Below, piece after piece: positions 44,727 through 53,170 of a stretch of 64,000 nt of DNA. Origin of the DNA: Paracoccaceae bacterium (lineage in GTDB: Bacteria; Pseudomonadota; Alphaproteobacteria; Rhodobacterales; Rhodobacteraceae); assembly GCA_009773055.1 (NCBI GenBank), contig WOUW01000008.1, positions 1 to 64,000 on the forward strand, in the 5' to 3' direction. The notes below the pieces were generated by a model. That model searched no databases. It was given only the letters and a program-made list of their open reading frames with translations, and was not told the DNA's origin. Every line of letters begins with the position of its first letter. The first letter of the stretch is position 1. The position numbers were made by a program, and so were the translations under genes.

Positions 44727-44766
44727 TTTGCAATTTGAAAGGCAGATATCGAAATGACTTTGCAAA
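44727..44766 (+). promoter_or_regulatory. PccR operator region of pccB
   Basis: TTTGCAA at 44727-44733 (followed by TTTGAAA) and a perfect TTTGCAAA at 44759-44766, 74-113 bp upstream of the pccB ATG. The octamer is the same as the pair before pccR. The surrounding sequence is unusually AT-rich and probably contains the promoter. In R. sphaeroides PccR activates propionyl-CoA carboxylase expression from such sites. Confidence 0.8.
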
Positions 44767-44839
44767 TTTTCTCATTGGCGCTTCTCGCAGTGGCAGCAAT
44801 CGCCTAGATTGGGCGCGCCATCAGCCGGGGGAGGGCGCG

Positions 44840-46372
44840 ATGAAAGATATTCTGGACGAGCTTGAGGCGCGCAGGTTGGCAGCAAGGGCCGGGGGCGGCG
44901 AACGCCGAGTCGCGGCCCAGCATGCCAAGGGCAAACTGACGGCACGGGAACGGGTCGAGCTTTTGCTGGACGAAGGGTCGTTCGAAGAGTTCGACATGTT
45001 CGTGGCCCACCGCTGCACCGATTTCGGGATGGAGAAGGAACGGCCCGCAGGCGACGGCGTCGTTACCGGCTGGGGCACCATCAACGGCCGGCAGGTCTAT
45101 GTCTTCAGCCAGGACTTCACGGTCATGGGCGGATCGGTGTCGGAAACCCATGGCGCGAAGATCTGCAAGATCATGGACATGGCCATGCAGAACGGTGCGC
45201 CGGTGATCGGGATCAACGATTCCGGCGGTGCGCGGATTCAGGAGGGGGTCGCGTCGCTGGCCGCCTATGGCGAGGTGTTCCAGCGCAATATCGAGGCCTC
45301 GGGCGTGGTGCCGCAGATCAGCCTGATCATGGGCCCCTGCGCGGGCGGCGCTGTCTATTCCCCTGCGATGACCGACTTCATCTTCATGGTGAAAGACAGC
45401 TCTTACATGTTCGTCACCGGCCCCGACGTGGTGAAGACCGTCACGAACGAGGTGGTGACGGCGGAAGAACTCGGCGGGGCCTCGACCCACACCCGCAAGT
45501 CATCCGTCGCGGATGGTGCCTTCGAGAATGACGTCGAGGCGCTGGCCGAAGTGCGGCGCCTGTTTGATTTCCTGCCGCTGAACAACCGGCAGAAGGCCCC
45601 CGTGCGGCCGTTCTTCGACGACCCGACCCGCATCGAGACCAGCCTCGACACCTTGGTCCCCGACAACCCGAACCAGCCCTACGACATGAAGGAACTGATC
45701 ACGAAGGTCGCTGACGAGGGTGATTTCTTCGAGGTGCAGAAGGATTTTGCCGGCAACATCATCATCGGCTTTATCCGGCTGGAGGGTCAGACGGTAGGCG
45801 TGGTGGCGAACCAGCCGATGGTGCTGGCCGGGTGCCTGGATATCGACGCCAGCCGCAAGGCCGCTCGGTTTGTGCGGTTCTGCGATGCATTCGAAATCCC
45901 GATCCTGACCTTTGTCGATGTGCCGGGCTTTCTGCCGGGGACGGGCCAGGAATACGGCGGGGTCATCAAACACGGGGCGAAGCTTTTGTTTGCCTATGGC
46001 GAGGCGACGGTGCCCAAGGTCACGGTCCTGACCCGCAAGACCTATGGCGGGGCTTATGTGGTGATGGCGTCCAAGCACCTGAAGGCCGACTTCAATTATG
46101 CCTGGCCGACGGCCGAGGTTGCGGTGATGGGGGCAAAAGGTGCGGTGGAAATCCTGTATCGGTCCGAACTGGACGAGCCCGAGAAGATCGCGGCGCGGGT
46201 GAAGGATTACGAGGACCGCTTCGCCAATCCGTTCGTCGCTGCCGAAAAGGGCTTTATCGACGAGGTGATCATGCCCCATTCCACCCGACGCCGAGTGGCG
46301 CGGGCTTTCGCGGCTCTGCGCGGCAAGAAAGCCGTGATGCCGTGGAAGAAGCACGACAACATCCCGCTGTGA
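44840..46372 (+). CDS. pccB: Propionyl-CoA carboxylase beta chain (carboxyltransferase)
   Basis: A 510-residue carboxyltransferase moving CO2 from carboxybiotin on PccA to propionyl-CoA, giving (S)-methylmalonyl-CoA. [23 protein letters not shown] and [20 protein letters not shown] form the acyl-CoA oxyanion region; [29 protein letters not shown] and [38 protein letters not shown] form the carboxybiotin side. ATG 44840 gives the usual [12 protein letters not shown] start after GGGGGAGGG. First gene of the pcc operon, behind PccR sites. Confidence 0.97.
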   Translation: MKDILDELEARRLAARAGGGERRVAAQHAKGKLTARERVELLLDEGSFEEFDMFVAHRCTDFGMEKERPAGDGVVTGWGTINGRQVYVFSQDFTVMGGSVSETHGAKICKIMDMAMQNGAPVIGINDSGGARIQEGVASLAAYGEVFQRNIEASGVVPQISLIMGPCAGGAVYSPAMTDFIFMVKDSSYMFVTGPDVVKTVTNEVVTAEELGGASTHTRKSSVADGAFENDVEALAEVRRLFDFLPLNNRQKAPVRPFFDDPTRIETSLDTLVPDNPNQPYDMKELITKVADEGDFFEVQKDFAGNIIIGFIRLEGQTVGVVANQPMVLAGCLDIDASRKAARFVRFCDAFEIPILTFVDVPGFLPGTGQEYGGVIKHGAKLLFAYGEATVPKVTVLTRKTYGGAYVVMASKHLKADFNYAWPTAEVAVMGAKGAVEILYRSELDEPEKIAARVKDYEDRFANPFVAAEKGFIDEVIMPHSTRRRVARAFAALRGKKAVMPWKKHDNIPL

Positions 46373-46374
46373 TC

Positions 46375-46788
46375 ATGTCCCTTGGCAACGCCCGTCTCAT
46401 TCCGGCCCTGATCGGCGCTTTGGCGCTGGTTGCCGCGTGTCAGGACGAAACCCCGGCGGGCGAGGCGGTTTCGGTGCCTTCGGGACGTGCGCTGACACTG
46501 ATTGATATCGTGACAAACGCGCGGGGGCCGGAAGGTGCGACGGCACGGTTCCGGTTTCTTGCGCCCGGCCTTGATCCGGCGGAGGCCGAAAGCGCCGCTA
46601 TGGACATGCAGGCACTGTGCGACAGCTTTGCCGTAAAGCGCATCGACGGCATGGTGCCTGCGCCGCAGCAGATCATCATCTCGTTTGCCAGTGAAGCCGT
46701 GCCATTCGGTGAGGCCGCGCCGGATGTGGTGCAGTTTTTTGAATCCTATCGCCCGGAAAACGGTGTCTGCATCTGGGAGGTCTTTTGA
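46375..46788 (+). CDS. DUF6497-like lipoprotein in the pcc locus
   Basis: A 137-residue protein with a lipoprotein signal (LIPALIGALALVAAC, lipidated Cys about residue 21). The mature part (SGRALTLIDIVTNARGPEGATARFRFLAPGLDP, then QALCDSFAVKRIDGMVPAPQQIIISFASEAVPFGEAAPDVVQFFESYRPENGVCIWEVF) contains two cysteines that could form a disulfide. I recognise it as resembling DUF6497, a Rhodobacteraceae family without known role. It starts 2 bp after the pccB stop, so it is in the pcc operon. Confidence 0.7.
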   Translation: MSLGNARLIPALIGALALVAACQDETPAGEAVSVPSGRALTLIDIVTNARGPEGATARFRFLAPGLDPAEAESAAMDMQALCDSFAVKRIDGMVPAPQQIIISFASEAVPFGEAAPDVVQFFESYRPENGVCIWEVF

Positions 46789-46999
46789 TGCAGTCGCGAA
46801 ATGTTGTTTTTCTGGCTGGCCATGTACTACCTGCTGATGTAGGAACGCCACAGGTCGAGAACTTGGTCGGGCCGTCATACCAATCCGAAAAACTTTCGGC
46901 TAAGGTAGCGTCAGGCCGGGCCAATTCGGCCTTCAACAGCGAACAGGCGCCGGATAGCTGCGAGGCATCCGAAGCGCCAAGAGAAAGATGGAGTAGAGG

Positions 47000-47128
47000 A
47001 TGTCGAAGAGCGCACGTCTGGTTCTGGTTCTGGCAATGGTTTCGGCTTTCGCCGCTTGCGCCAAAAAAGAAGAGCCGATGCCCGAGCCGGTCACCCCGGA
47101 AGTCGTGGACACCGGCAAGTACAAGTAA
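47000..47128 (+). CDS. Very small lipoprotein (42 residues)
   Basis: ATG 47000, after GTAGAGG, opens MSKSARLVLVLAMVSAFAAC, a lipoprotein signal with the lipidated cysteine at position 20, followed by AKKEEPMPEPVTPEVVDTGK and YK. The mature peptide is only 23 residues, acidic and Pro-rich, ending GKYK. Peptides of this kind recur in Rhodobacteraceae genomes, from memory, without known function. A hairpin follows 10 bp after the stop. The 210 bp before it (46789-46999) hold nothing I can support. Confidence 0.65.
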   Translation: MSKSARLVLVLAMVSAFAACAKKEEPMPEPVTPEVVDTGKYK

Positions 47129-47137
47129 TCTTGCGGA

Positions 47138-47170
47138 GCGGGCCTGCCGGCTTTTGGCAGGCGGGCCCGC
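47138..47170 (+). terminator. Hairpin after the 42-residue lipoprotein gene
   Basis: GCCTGCC (47142-47148) pairs with GGCAGGC (47156-47162), loop GGCTTTT; flanking GCGGG and CCCGC can extend it with a bulge. No downstream T-run. Possible Rho-independent-like end or transcript stabiliser. Confidence 0.45.
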
Positions 47171-47305
47171 GCCTACCTTCGGCCTCCTGCGCAATTGCGC
47201 GGTTGTCAGGCCGTGTTCCCTAGAAATTTCAGTGACTTCCCTCTGGGCTGCGCTTGTCCGTTCGCCTATTTGTCTCTTTGTCAGCCATGACCAGGGACAA
47301 TACAG

Positions 47306-47707
47306 ATGCTGAAGCACCGAGGCTTTCCCGGCCGGATGCCCGGGACCGATTTCCAGTTCACAATCCGCCGCGCCAATGTGAAAGAGGGCGCAACAAAGCT
47401 GATCAAGCGTGAGCGGTTCCGAGACCGCAAGCATGCCGACCGGATGGCCGATCAGGCCTTCATGGCGGCACTCTGGCAGTATTTCGGGGAAGAACCGTTC
47501 GAGCGTGGCAACCTTGACGCCGGCCGTTTGTCCTGGCTGTTCGGGCGCGAAGTCGTGCCGGCCGAAGACCCATTTGATCCCAGTTCCTACGATGCGCTGC
47601 TTAAGATCGACGCAAAACGTGCCGAGGCGGCATTTCCCGAGATATTCGCTCCCGATGCGCCGGATGCGCTTGCGGACGACTGGGAAGGGGACGGGGACGA
47701 GGATTAG
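47306..47707 (+). CDS. Uncharacterised acidic-tailed protein in the pcc locus
   Basis: A 133-residue soluble protein I do not recognise. The N-terminal part is basic (MLKHRGFPGRMPGTDFQFTI, then KLIKRERFRDRKHADRMADQAFMAALWQYFG) and the C-terminus strongly acidic (ALADDWEGDGDED). There is no signal, membrane segment or cysteine. It lies between pccB and pccA on the same strand, with 177 bp of unassigned DNA upstream. The charge split suggests nucleic-acid or protein binding, but this is only inference. Confidence 0.55.
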   Translation: MLKHRGFPGRMPGTDFQFTIRRANVKEGATKLIKRERFRDRKHADRMADQAFMAALWQYFGEEPFERGNLDAGRLSWLFGREVVPAEDPFDPSSYDALLKIDAKRAEAAFPEIFAPDAPDALADDWEGDGDED

Positions 47708-48023
47708 GCATGATTTCGCCGAGACCCAAGGCCTTTTGGCGCGCTTTTGCTCAGGGTTGTGCGGGCGGTTTCATTGGGTTTGCAATGGTTGCATCGTCGC
47801 GCCATTCTCTTGGTGCCGGTCTTCGGCGGTCCAGCCGTGGCTTGCGCAGTCTACGTTGTTACCCTTCCCCTTCCCTGCGGTCCGGCCCGTCCCAGGCCGG
47901 ACCGATCCTTGTGCGGGGGTCGGAAAACGCCGACCGTGTGAGCCGTGCGAGAAACTGCTTCCAAATCCGTGATATTGCGGTAGAATCCGCCGCAATAACA
48001 ACAAACCTACGAGGCAGATCCAA
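47708..48023 (+). other. Intergenic region, no supported gene
   Basis: A 316-bp gap. A frame from ATG 47710 begins plausibly (MISPRPKAFWRAFAQG, then a Gly-rich hydrophobic stretch) but becomes Arg/Ser-rich and runs through the next gene in another frame, so I do not call it. A perfect hairpin, GGTCCGGCC (47879-47887) with GGCCGGACC (47895-47903), stands in the middle without a T-run. One TTTGCAA half-site (47779-47785) is present, probably by chance. Confidence 0.4.
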
Positions 48024-48242
48024 ATGCAGAAGTCGCTTATCGTCTTCGCCATTCTTTCCACTTCTCTGGCCGGTTGCATGCAGGACCCCGCGTCCCGCGG
48101 CTTGGCAGGTGCGGCCGCTGGCGCGCTGGTCGCTGACGCGCTGGATGAAAACATGCTTGCAGGTGCCGCCATCGGCGGCCTTGCGGGCGTTGCAACCTGC
48201 GGTATCGAGCTCGGCCTGCCGCGCTGCAACTCGGGCTACTGA
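48024..48242 (+). CDS. Small glycine-zipper lipoprotein
   Basis: A 72-residue lipoprotein: MQKSLIVFAILSTSLAGC (lipidated Cys18) followed by a glycine-zipper helix pair (GLAGAAAGALVADALDENMLAGAAIGGLAGVATCG) and a short tail with two more cysteines (TCGIELGLPRCNSGY). Such proteins sit in the outer membrane or periplasm and can oligomerise. It is followed by a good terminator and then pccA. Role in the pcc locus, if any, unknown. Confidence 0.75.
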   Translation: MQKSLIVFAILSTSLAGCMQDPASRGLAGAAAGALVADALDENMLAGAAIGGLAGVATCGIELGLPRCNSGY

Positions 48243-48287
48243 ACCGCTCACCGACTTGTCCGCTTTCGGGCGGATCGAAACACGCAC

Positions 48288-48326
48288 AAGGACCATCCGG
48301 GCCGACCGCCCGGGTGGTCCTTTTTT
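48288..48326 (+). terminator. Rho-independent terminator before pccA
   Basis: AAGGACCA-T-CCGGG (48288-48301) pairs with CCCGGG-TGGTCCTT (from about 48309), followed by six T (48321-48326). It ends the transcript of the small lipoprotein gene 24 bp before the pccA ATG, so pccA needs either readthrough or its own promoter; the space left for one is very small. Confidence 0.85.
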
Positions 48327-48349
48327 ATTGCGCCTGATGGGGGAAGCCG

Positions 48350-50353
48350 ATGTTTGACAAGATCCTGATCGCCAACCGGGGCGAGATCGCCTGTCGCGTG
48401 ATCAAGACCGCGCACAAGATGGGGATCAGGACGGTGGCGGTCTATTCCGACGCGGACCGGGGTGCGCTGCATGTGACGATGGCGGATGAGGCGGTGCATA
48501 TCGGGCCACCGCCAGCGGCACAGTCCTACATCGTGATCGACAAGATCATGGCGGCGATCAAGGCCACGGGCGCGCAAGCCGTGCATCCGGGCTATGGCTT
48601 CCTGTCGGAAAACCGCAACTTCGCGGCGGCTTTGGAGGCGGCTGGGGTGGTGTTCATTGGACCGCCATCGCCCGCCATTGAAGCCATGGGCGACAAGATC
48701 ACCTCGAAGAAGCTGGCGATGGAGGCCGGGGTTTCCACGGTCCCCGGCTACATGGGTCTGATCGCGGACGCGGATGAGGCGGTGAAGATTTCCGGCCAGA
48801 TCGGCTATCCGGTGATGATCAAGGCATCGGCAGGCGGTGGCGGCAAGGGGATGCGGATCGCCTGGAACGAGGGCGAGGTCGCCGAGGGCTTCCAGTCGTC
48901 GAAGAACGAGGCGGCGGCGAGTTTCGGGGATGATCGGATCTTCATCGAGAAGTTCGTCACCCAACCCCGCCACATCGAAATTCAGGTGCTGGCCGACCAA
49001 CACGGCAACTGCGTCTACTTGCACGAACGCGAATGCAGCATCCAGCGGCGGAACCAGAAGGTGATTGAAGAAGCGCCCTCGCCGTTCCTCGATGAGGCAA
49101 CCCGCAAGGCGATGGGCGAGCAGGCCTGCGCTTTGGCGAAAGCCGTGGGCTATACCAGCGCGGGGACGGTGGAGTTCATCGTCGACGGCAGCCGCAACTT
49201 CTACTTCCTTGAAATGAATACGCGTTTGCAGGTTGAGCATCCGGTGACGGAGTTGATTACCGGGGTCGATCTGGTCGAACAGATGATCCGGGTGGCGAAC
49301 GGTGAACCGCTGCCCTTCAAACAGGAAGACCTCAAAATCCACGGCTGGGCGATGGAAAGCCGCCTATATGCCGAGGACCCGTATCGGAACTTCCTGCCCT
49401 CCATCGGGCGGCTGACCCGCTACCGGCCCCCCGTCGAAGGCCGCACCAAACGCGGTGGCGTCGTGCGCAACGATACCGGCGTCTACGAGGGCGGCGAGAT
49501 CAGCATGTTCTACGACCCGATGATCGCCAAGCTGTGCACCTGGGGGCCGACCCGCGCCGATGCAATCGAGGAGATGCGGCTCGCCCTGGATACGTTCGAG
49601 GTGGAAGGGATCGGTCACAACCTGCCGTTCTGTTCCGCTGTGATGGACCACCCGCGTTTTGCGTCTGGCAACATTACCACAGCCTTCATCGCCGAGGAAT
49701 ACGAGGGCGGTTTCACCGGGGCCACGCTGGACTCAAGCCTGCTGCGGCGCGTTGCGGCGGCGGCGGCGGCGATGAACCGGGTGGCGGAGATTCGGCGCAC
49801 CCGGATTTCGGGCACCATGGACAACCACACGCGGCGGGTGGGCGATGACTGGGTGGTCACGCTGCAGGGGATCAGCTGGCCGGTGACGATCAAGGCCGAT
49901 CCTGCGGGTTCGACCGTGGTGTTCGAGGACGGCACTGACCTCCGGGTGGAAAGCGACTGGACGCCAGGCCAGCCGCTGGCCCGCCTCTCGGTGGGCGGTG
50001 AACCTTTGGTCATCAAGACGGCCAAGGTCCCGATGGGCTTTCGGATGCGGCTGCGTGGGGCGGACCTGAAGGTCCATGTGCAGTCACCCCGCCAGAAGGC
50101 GCTGGCAGGCCTGATGCTGGAGAAGGCCCCGCCGGATACCTCGAAATACCTCCTCTGCCCGATGCCGGGGCTGGTGGTGAAGATCGCGGTCGCGGAGGGC
50201 GAGGAGGTTCAGGAGGGCCAGGCGCTGGCAACCGTCGAGGCGATGAAGATGGAGAACATCCTGAAGGCCGAACGGAAGGGCGTGGTCAAGACCATCAAGG
50301 CCAGCGCCGGCGCGAGCCTGAAGGTCGATGACGTGATCATGGAGTTCGAGTGA
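48350..50353 (+). CDS. pccA: Propionyl-CoA carboxylase alpha chain (biotin carboxylase and carrier)
   Basis: A 667-residue protein. Residues 1-450 are biotin carboxylase (ILIANRGEIACRVIKTAHKMG, HPGYGFLSENRNFA, the ATP-grasp loop KASAGGGGKGMRI, EMNTRLQVEHPVTELITGVDLVEQMIRVA). The middle ~500-600 is the BT domain that docks PccB. The last ~70 residues are the biotinyl domain with EAMKMEN, biotinylated Lys633. It makes carboxybiotin from ATP and bicarbonate for PccB. It needs biotin, which ties it to bioY elsewhere in the window. Confidence 0.97.
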   Translation: MFDKILIANRGEIACRVIKTAHKMGIRTVAVYSDADRGALHVTMADEAVHIGPPPAAQSYIVIDKIMAAIKATGAQAVHPGYGFLSENRNFAAALEAAGVVFIGPPSPAIEAMGDKITSKKLAMEAGVSTVPGYMGLIADADEAVKISGQIGYPVMIKASAGGGGKGMRIAWNEGEVAEGFQSSKNEAAASFGDDRIFIEKFVTQPRHIEIQVLADQHGNCVYLHERECSIQRRNQKVIEEAPSPFLDEATRKAMGEQACALAKAVGYTSAGTVEFIVDGSRNFYFLEMNTRLQVEHPVTELITGVDLVEQMIRVANGEPLPFKQEDLKIHGWAMESRLYAEDPYRNFLPSIGRLTRYRPPVEGRTKRGGVVRNDTGVYEGGEISMFYDPMIAKLCTWGPTRADAIEEMRLALDTFEVEGIGHNLPFCSAVMDHPRFASGNITTAFIAEEYEGGFTGATLDSSLLRRVAAAAAAMNRVAEIRRTRISGTMDNHTRRVGDDWVVTLQGISWPVTIKADPAGSTVVFEDGTDLRVESDWTPGQPLARLSVGGEPLVIKTAKVPMGFRMRLRGADLKVHVQSPRQKALAGLMLEKAPPDTSKYLLCPMPGLVVKIAVAEGEEVQEGQALATVEAMKMENILKAERKGVVKTIKASAGASLKVDDVIMEFE

Positions 50354-50405
50354 TGCAACTTACTGATTTGCTGCGAAAATCCGGCGTCTGGGACAGGCGG
50401 CGGGC

Positions 50406-50876
50406 TTACCGCCCCGCCGGGTTCCGCTCCAGTGCTTCGGTGCGCGCGATGGGCATCTTGTCGATGGAATTGACGATCTCGCGCCCTTCCCACGGCAGGG
50501 GCTTGCGGATCATCGGCTTCCAGTCCTTGTCCATCAGCACCAGAGAAAAGCCCCGGGGGCGCAGCTTTTTGCGCAAGCTGGACGGGTTGGCCGGATCGGT
50601 GTCAGTGATGAGGATCACGTCGCGGGCTTCGAACTGCGCATAGTAGCGGTCGAGAAGCTGCATCTGCCGCACGAAGGCAGGGTCGTTTGGACTGTCGGCG
50701 AAGACGATGACCGGGCGGCGGAGAAAGAGGAGGTCGGCTTCGACCACCTCGGCGGCCGAAACCGGGGTGAAAGCAGGAGCGACAGCGGGGGCCTCGTCGG
50801 CCCCGGCGGGAAGGGTTAGCGCCGGAAGGCAAAGGGCCAGGACGGCGAGGAACGGACGACGGGCGATACGCTGCAT
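50406..50876 (-). CDS. DUF4174 secreted protein
   Basis: A 156-residue protein with signal peptide ([26 protein letters not shown]). The mature part, [90 protein letters not shown] in outline, matches DUF4174, a thioredoxin-like fold without catalytic cysteines that is common in marine and soil Proteobacteria. Function unknown. It lies opposite to pccA and mcm and interrupts the operon. Confidence 0.85.
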   Translation of the reverse strand: MQRIARRPFLAVLALCLPALTLPAGADEAPAVAPAFTPVSAAEVVEADLLFLRRPVIVFADSPNDPAFVRQMQLLDRYYAQFEARDVILITDTDPANPSSLRKKLRPRGFSLVLMDKDWKPMIRKPLPWEGREIVNSIDKMPIARTEALERNPAGR

Positions 50877-50942
50877 GTGCCTGATATAGGGGGCCTTTGG
50901 CAAAAGCCCAAGCGCGGTGATCGGCGCGGATTGGAGAGTGTG

Positions 50943-53069
50943 ATGACGGACCTGAAGGGATGGGAGGCGCTGGCCTCGAAAGAGTTGAAGGGCAAGGGCC
51001 CGGACACGCTTAACTGGCAGACGCTGGAAGGGATCACGGTCAAACCGCTGTATACCGCTACCGATGTGGAGGGTCTTCCGCAGATGGGTGAGATGCCCGG
51101 TGTGGCACCTTTCACGCGGGGGGTGCGGGCGACGATGTATGCCGGGCGGCCCTGGACGATCCGGCAATATGCGGGGTTTTCCACCGCCGAGGAGTCGAAT
51201 GCGTTCTACCGGAAAGCGCTCGCGGGGGGGCAGCAGGGGGTGTCCGTGGCCTTCGATCTCGCGACGCACCGGGGCTATGACAGCGACCATCCGCGCGTGG
51301 TGGGGGATGTGGGCAAGGCGGGGGTGGCGATTGATTCCGTGGAGGACATGAAGATCCTCTTCGACGGTATCCCGTTGGAAAAGATCAGCGTTTCCATGAC
51401 GATGAACGGGGCGGTGATCCCGATCCTGGCGTCTTTCATCGTGGCGGGGGAAGAGCAAGGGGTGGCGCGGGCGGACCTGTCGGGGACGATCCAGAACGAC
51501 ATCCTGAAGGAATTCATGGTGCGGAACACCTACATCTATCCGCCCGAGCCTTCGATGCGGATCATCGCGGATATCATCGAGTTCACTTCGGCCGAGATGC
51601 CGAAGTTCAACTCGATCTCGATCAGCGGCTACCACATGCAGGAGGCGGGCGCGAACCTCGTGCAGGAACTGGCCTTCACGCTGGCGGATGGGAAGGAATA
51701 TGTCCGGACTGCCATCGAGCGGGGGATGGATGTCGACGACTTCGCGGGACGGCTCTCGTTCTTCTTCGCCATCGGGATGAATTTCTTCATGGAAGTGGCG
51801 AAGCTGCGGGCGGCGCGGATGCTTTGGCACCGGATCATGGACGGGTTCGGAGCGAAGAAGACGTCGTCGATGATGTTGCGGACGCATTGCCAGACCTCGG
51901 GGGTCAGCTTGCAGGAGCAGGACCCCTACAACAACGTGATCCGCACGGCCTATGAGGCGATGGCGGCGGTGCTTGGGGGGACGCAATCACTGCACACGAA
52001 CGCGCTGGACGAGGCGATTGCGCTGCCCACGGAGTTTGCGGCGCGGATCGCGCGGAATACGCAGTTGGTCCTGCAGGAGGAGACGGGGATCACCCATGTT
52101 GTCGATCCCTTGGCGGGGTCCTACTATGTGGAGAGCCTGACCAACCAGCTGGCCGAAGAGGCTTGGAGGCTGATCGAGGAAGTCGAGGCGATGGGGGGCA
52201 TGACCAAAGCGGTGGCCTCCGGCATGCCGAAGCTGCGGATCGAAGAGTCGGCGGCCCGGCGGCAGGCGATGATCGATCGGGGGGACGAGGTGATCGTCGG
52301 GGTCAACAAGTACCGCAAGGACAAGGAAGACCCGATCGACATCCGGGACATCGACAATGGGGCGGTCCGTGAGGCTCAGGTCGCGCGGCTGAAGTCGGTG
52401 CGGGCTGGCCGCGATGAAGTGCGGGTGCAGGCGGCGCTGGCCGAGTTGACGCGACGGGCGGGCGAAGGCGGCAACCTTCTGGAAGCGGCGGTGGAGGCGG
52501 CTCGGGCACGGGCCTCGGTCGGGGAGATATCGGACGCCATGGAAAAGGTATTCGGGCGGCATCGGGCCGAGGTTAAGACCCTCGCAGGGGTCTATGGCGC
52601 GGCCTATGAGGGCGACGCGGGGTTCGAGGCGATCCAGCGGGATGTGGAGGCTTTTGCCGAGGCCGAGGGGCGGCGGCCGCGGATGCTGGTCGTGAAGATG
52701 GGGCAGGACGGGCATGACCGAGGGGCGAAGGTGATCGCGACGGCCTTCGCGGACATCGGGTTCGATGTGGATGTGGGGCCCTTGTTCCAGACCCCGGAGG
52801 AAGCGGCGCAGGATGCCATCGATAATGATGTGCATGTGATCGGGATTTCCTCCCAGGCGGCGGGGCACAAGACGCTCGCCCCGGTGCTGATCGAGGAGCT
52901 GAAACGCCGCGGGGCGGGGGATATTCTGGTGATCTGCGGGGGGGTCATTCCGCAGCAGGACTATGACTTCCTGAAGGGGGCCGGGGTGAAGGCGATCTTC
53001 GGGCCGGGGACCAACATTCCGGCGGCGGCGAAGGAGATCCTGGACCTGATCCGGGCGGCGCGGGGGTAG
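50943..53069 (+). CDS. Methylmalonyl-CoA mutase
   Basis: A 708-residue adenosylcobalamin enzyme converting (R)-methylmalonyl-CoA to succinyl-CoA. The catalytic barrel covers about 1-560 ([79 protein letters not shown]). The B12-binding domain covers the last ~130 residues, with the cobalt-ligand motif DGHDRG in [20 protein letters not shown]. It completes the propionyl-CoA route begun by PccAB; the epimerase is not in the window. A TTTGGCAAA near-match to the PccR word is at 50896-50904. It is the gene known as mcm/scpA/bhbA. Confidence 0.97.
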   Translation: MTDLKGWEALASKELKGKGPDTLNWQTLEGITVKPLYTATDVEGLPQMGEMPGVAPFTRGVRATMYAGRPWTIRQYAGFSTAEESNAFYRKALAGGQQGVSVAFDLATHRGYDSDHPRVVGDVGKAGVAIDSVEDMKILFDGIPLEKISVSMTMNGAVIPILASFIVAGEEQGVARADLSGTIQNDILKEFMVRNTYIYPPEPSMRIIADIIEFTSAEMPKFNSISISGYHMQEAGANLVQELAFTLADGKEYVRTAIERGMDVDDFAGRLSFFFAIGMNFFMEVAKLRAARMLWHRIMDGFGAKKTSSMMLRTHCQTSGVSLQEQDPYNNVIRTAYEAMAAVLGGTQSLHTNALDEAIALPTEFAARIARNTQLVLQEETGITHVVDPLAGSYYVESLTNQLAEEAWRLIEEVEAMGGMTKAVASGMPKLRIEESAARRQAMIDRGDEVIVGVNKYRKDKEDPIDIRDIDNGAVREAQVARLKSVRAGRDEVRVQAALAELTRRAGEGGNLLEAAVEAARARASVGEISDAMEKVFGRHRAEVKTLAGVYGAAYEGDAGFEAIQRDVEAFAEAEGRRPRMLVVKMGQDGHDRGAKVIATAFADIGFDVDVGPLFQTPEEAAQDAIDNDVHVIGISSQAAGHKTLAPVLIEELKRRGAGDILVICGGVIPQQDYDFLKGAGVKAIFGPGTNIPAAAKEILDLIRAARG

Positions 53070-53144
53070 GCTGCCCGCGCGTGGGCAGCTTTTCGACCCC
53101 TTGGAAATCAATGGGTTGGCTGTGGGCATTCAGGGTTTCTTAAC
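53070..53144 (+). repeat. Stop-codon-adjacent 3' element, copy A (downstream of the mutase)
   Basis: It begins at the base after the mutase TAG. GCTGCCC (53070-53076) and GGGCAGC (53083-53089) form a 7-bp hairpin, loop GCGCGT. Conserved blocks: TGCCCGC (53072-53078), AAATCAA (53105-53111), GTGGGCA (53122-53128), TTAAC (53140-53144). TGCCCGC can pair with either GGGCA block, so the two folds exclude each other. Spacing is identical to the copies at 10171 and 35238. Confidence 0.75.
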
Positions 53145-53170
53145 CTCTGTCCAGCCCGCGCCCGCAGCGT

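Noticed and set aside
46785-47312. 175-residue plus-strand frame after the DUF6497-like gene
   Set aside because: Its composition (many Arg, Trp, Ser) and overlap with the 42-residue lipoprotein in another frame indicate a shadow frame.
47710-48357. Possible gene overlapping the small lipoprotein at 48024
   Set aside because: Apart from the first ~35 residues the frame is Arg/Ser-rich and overlaps a convincing lipoprotein and the pccA start region in another frame.
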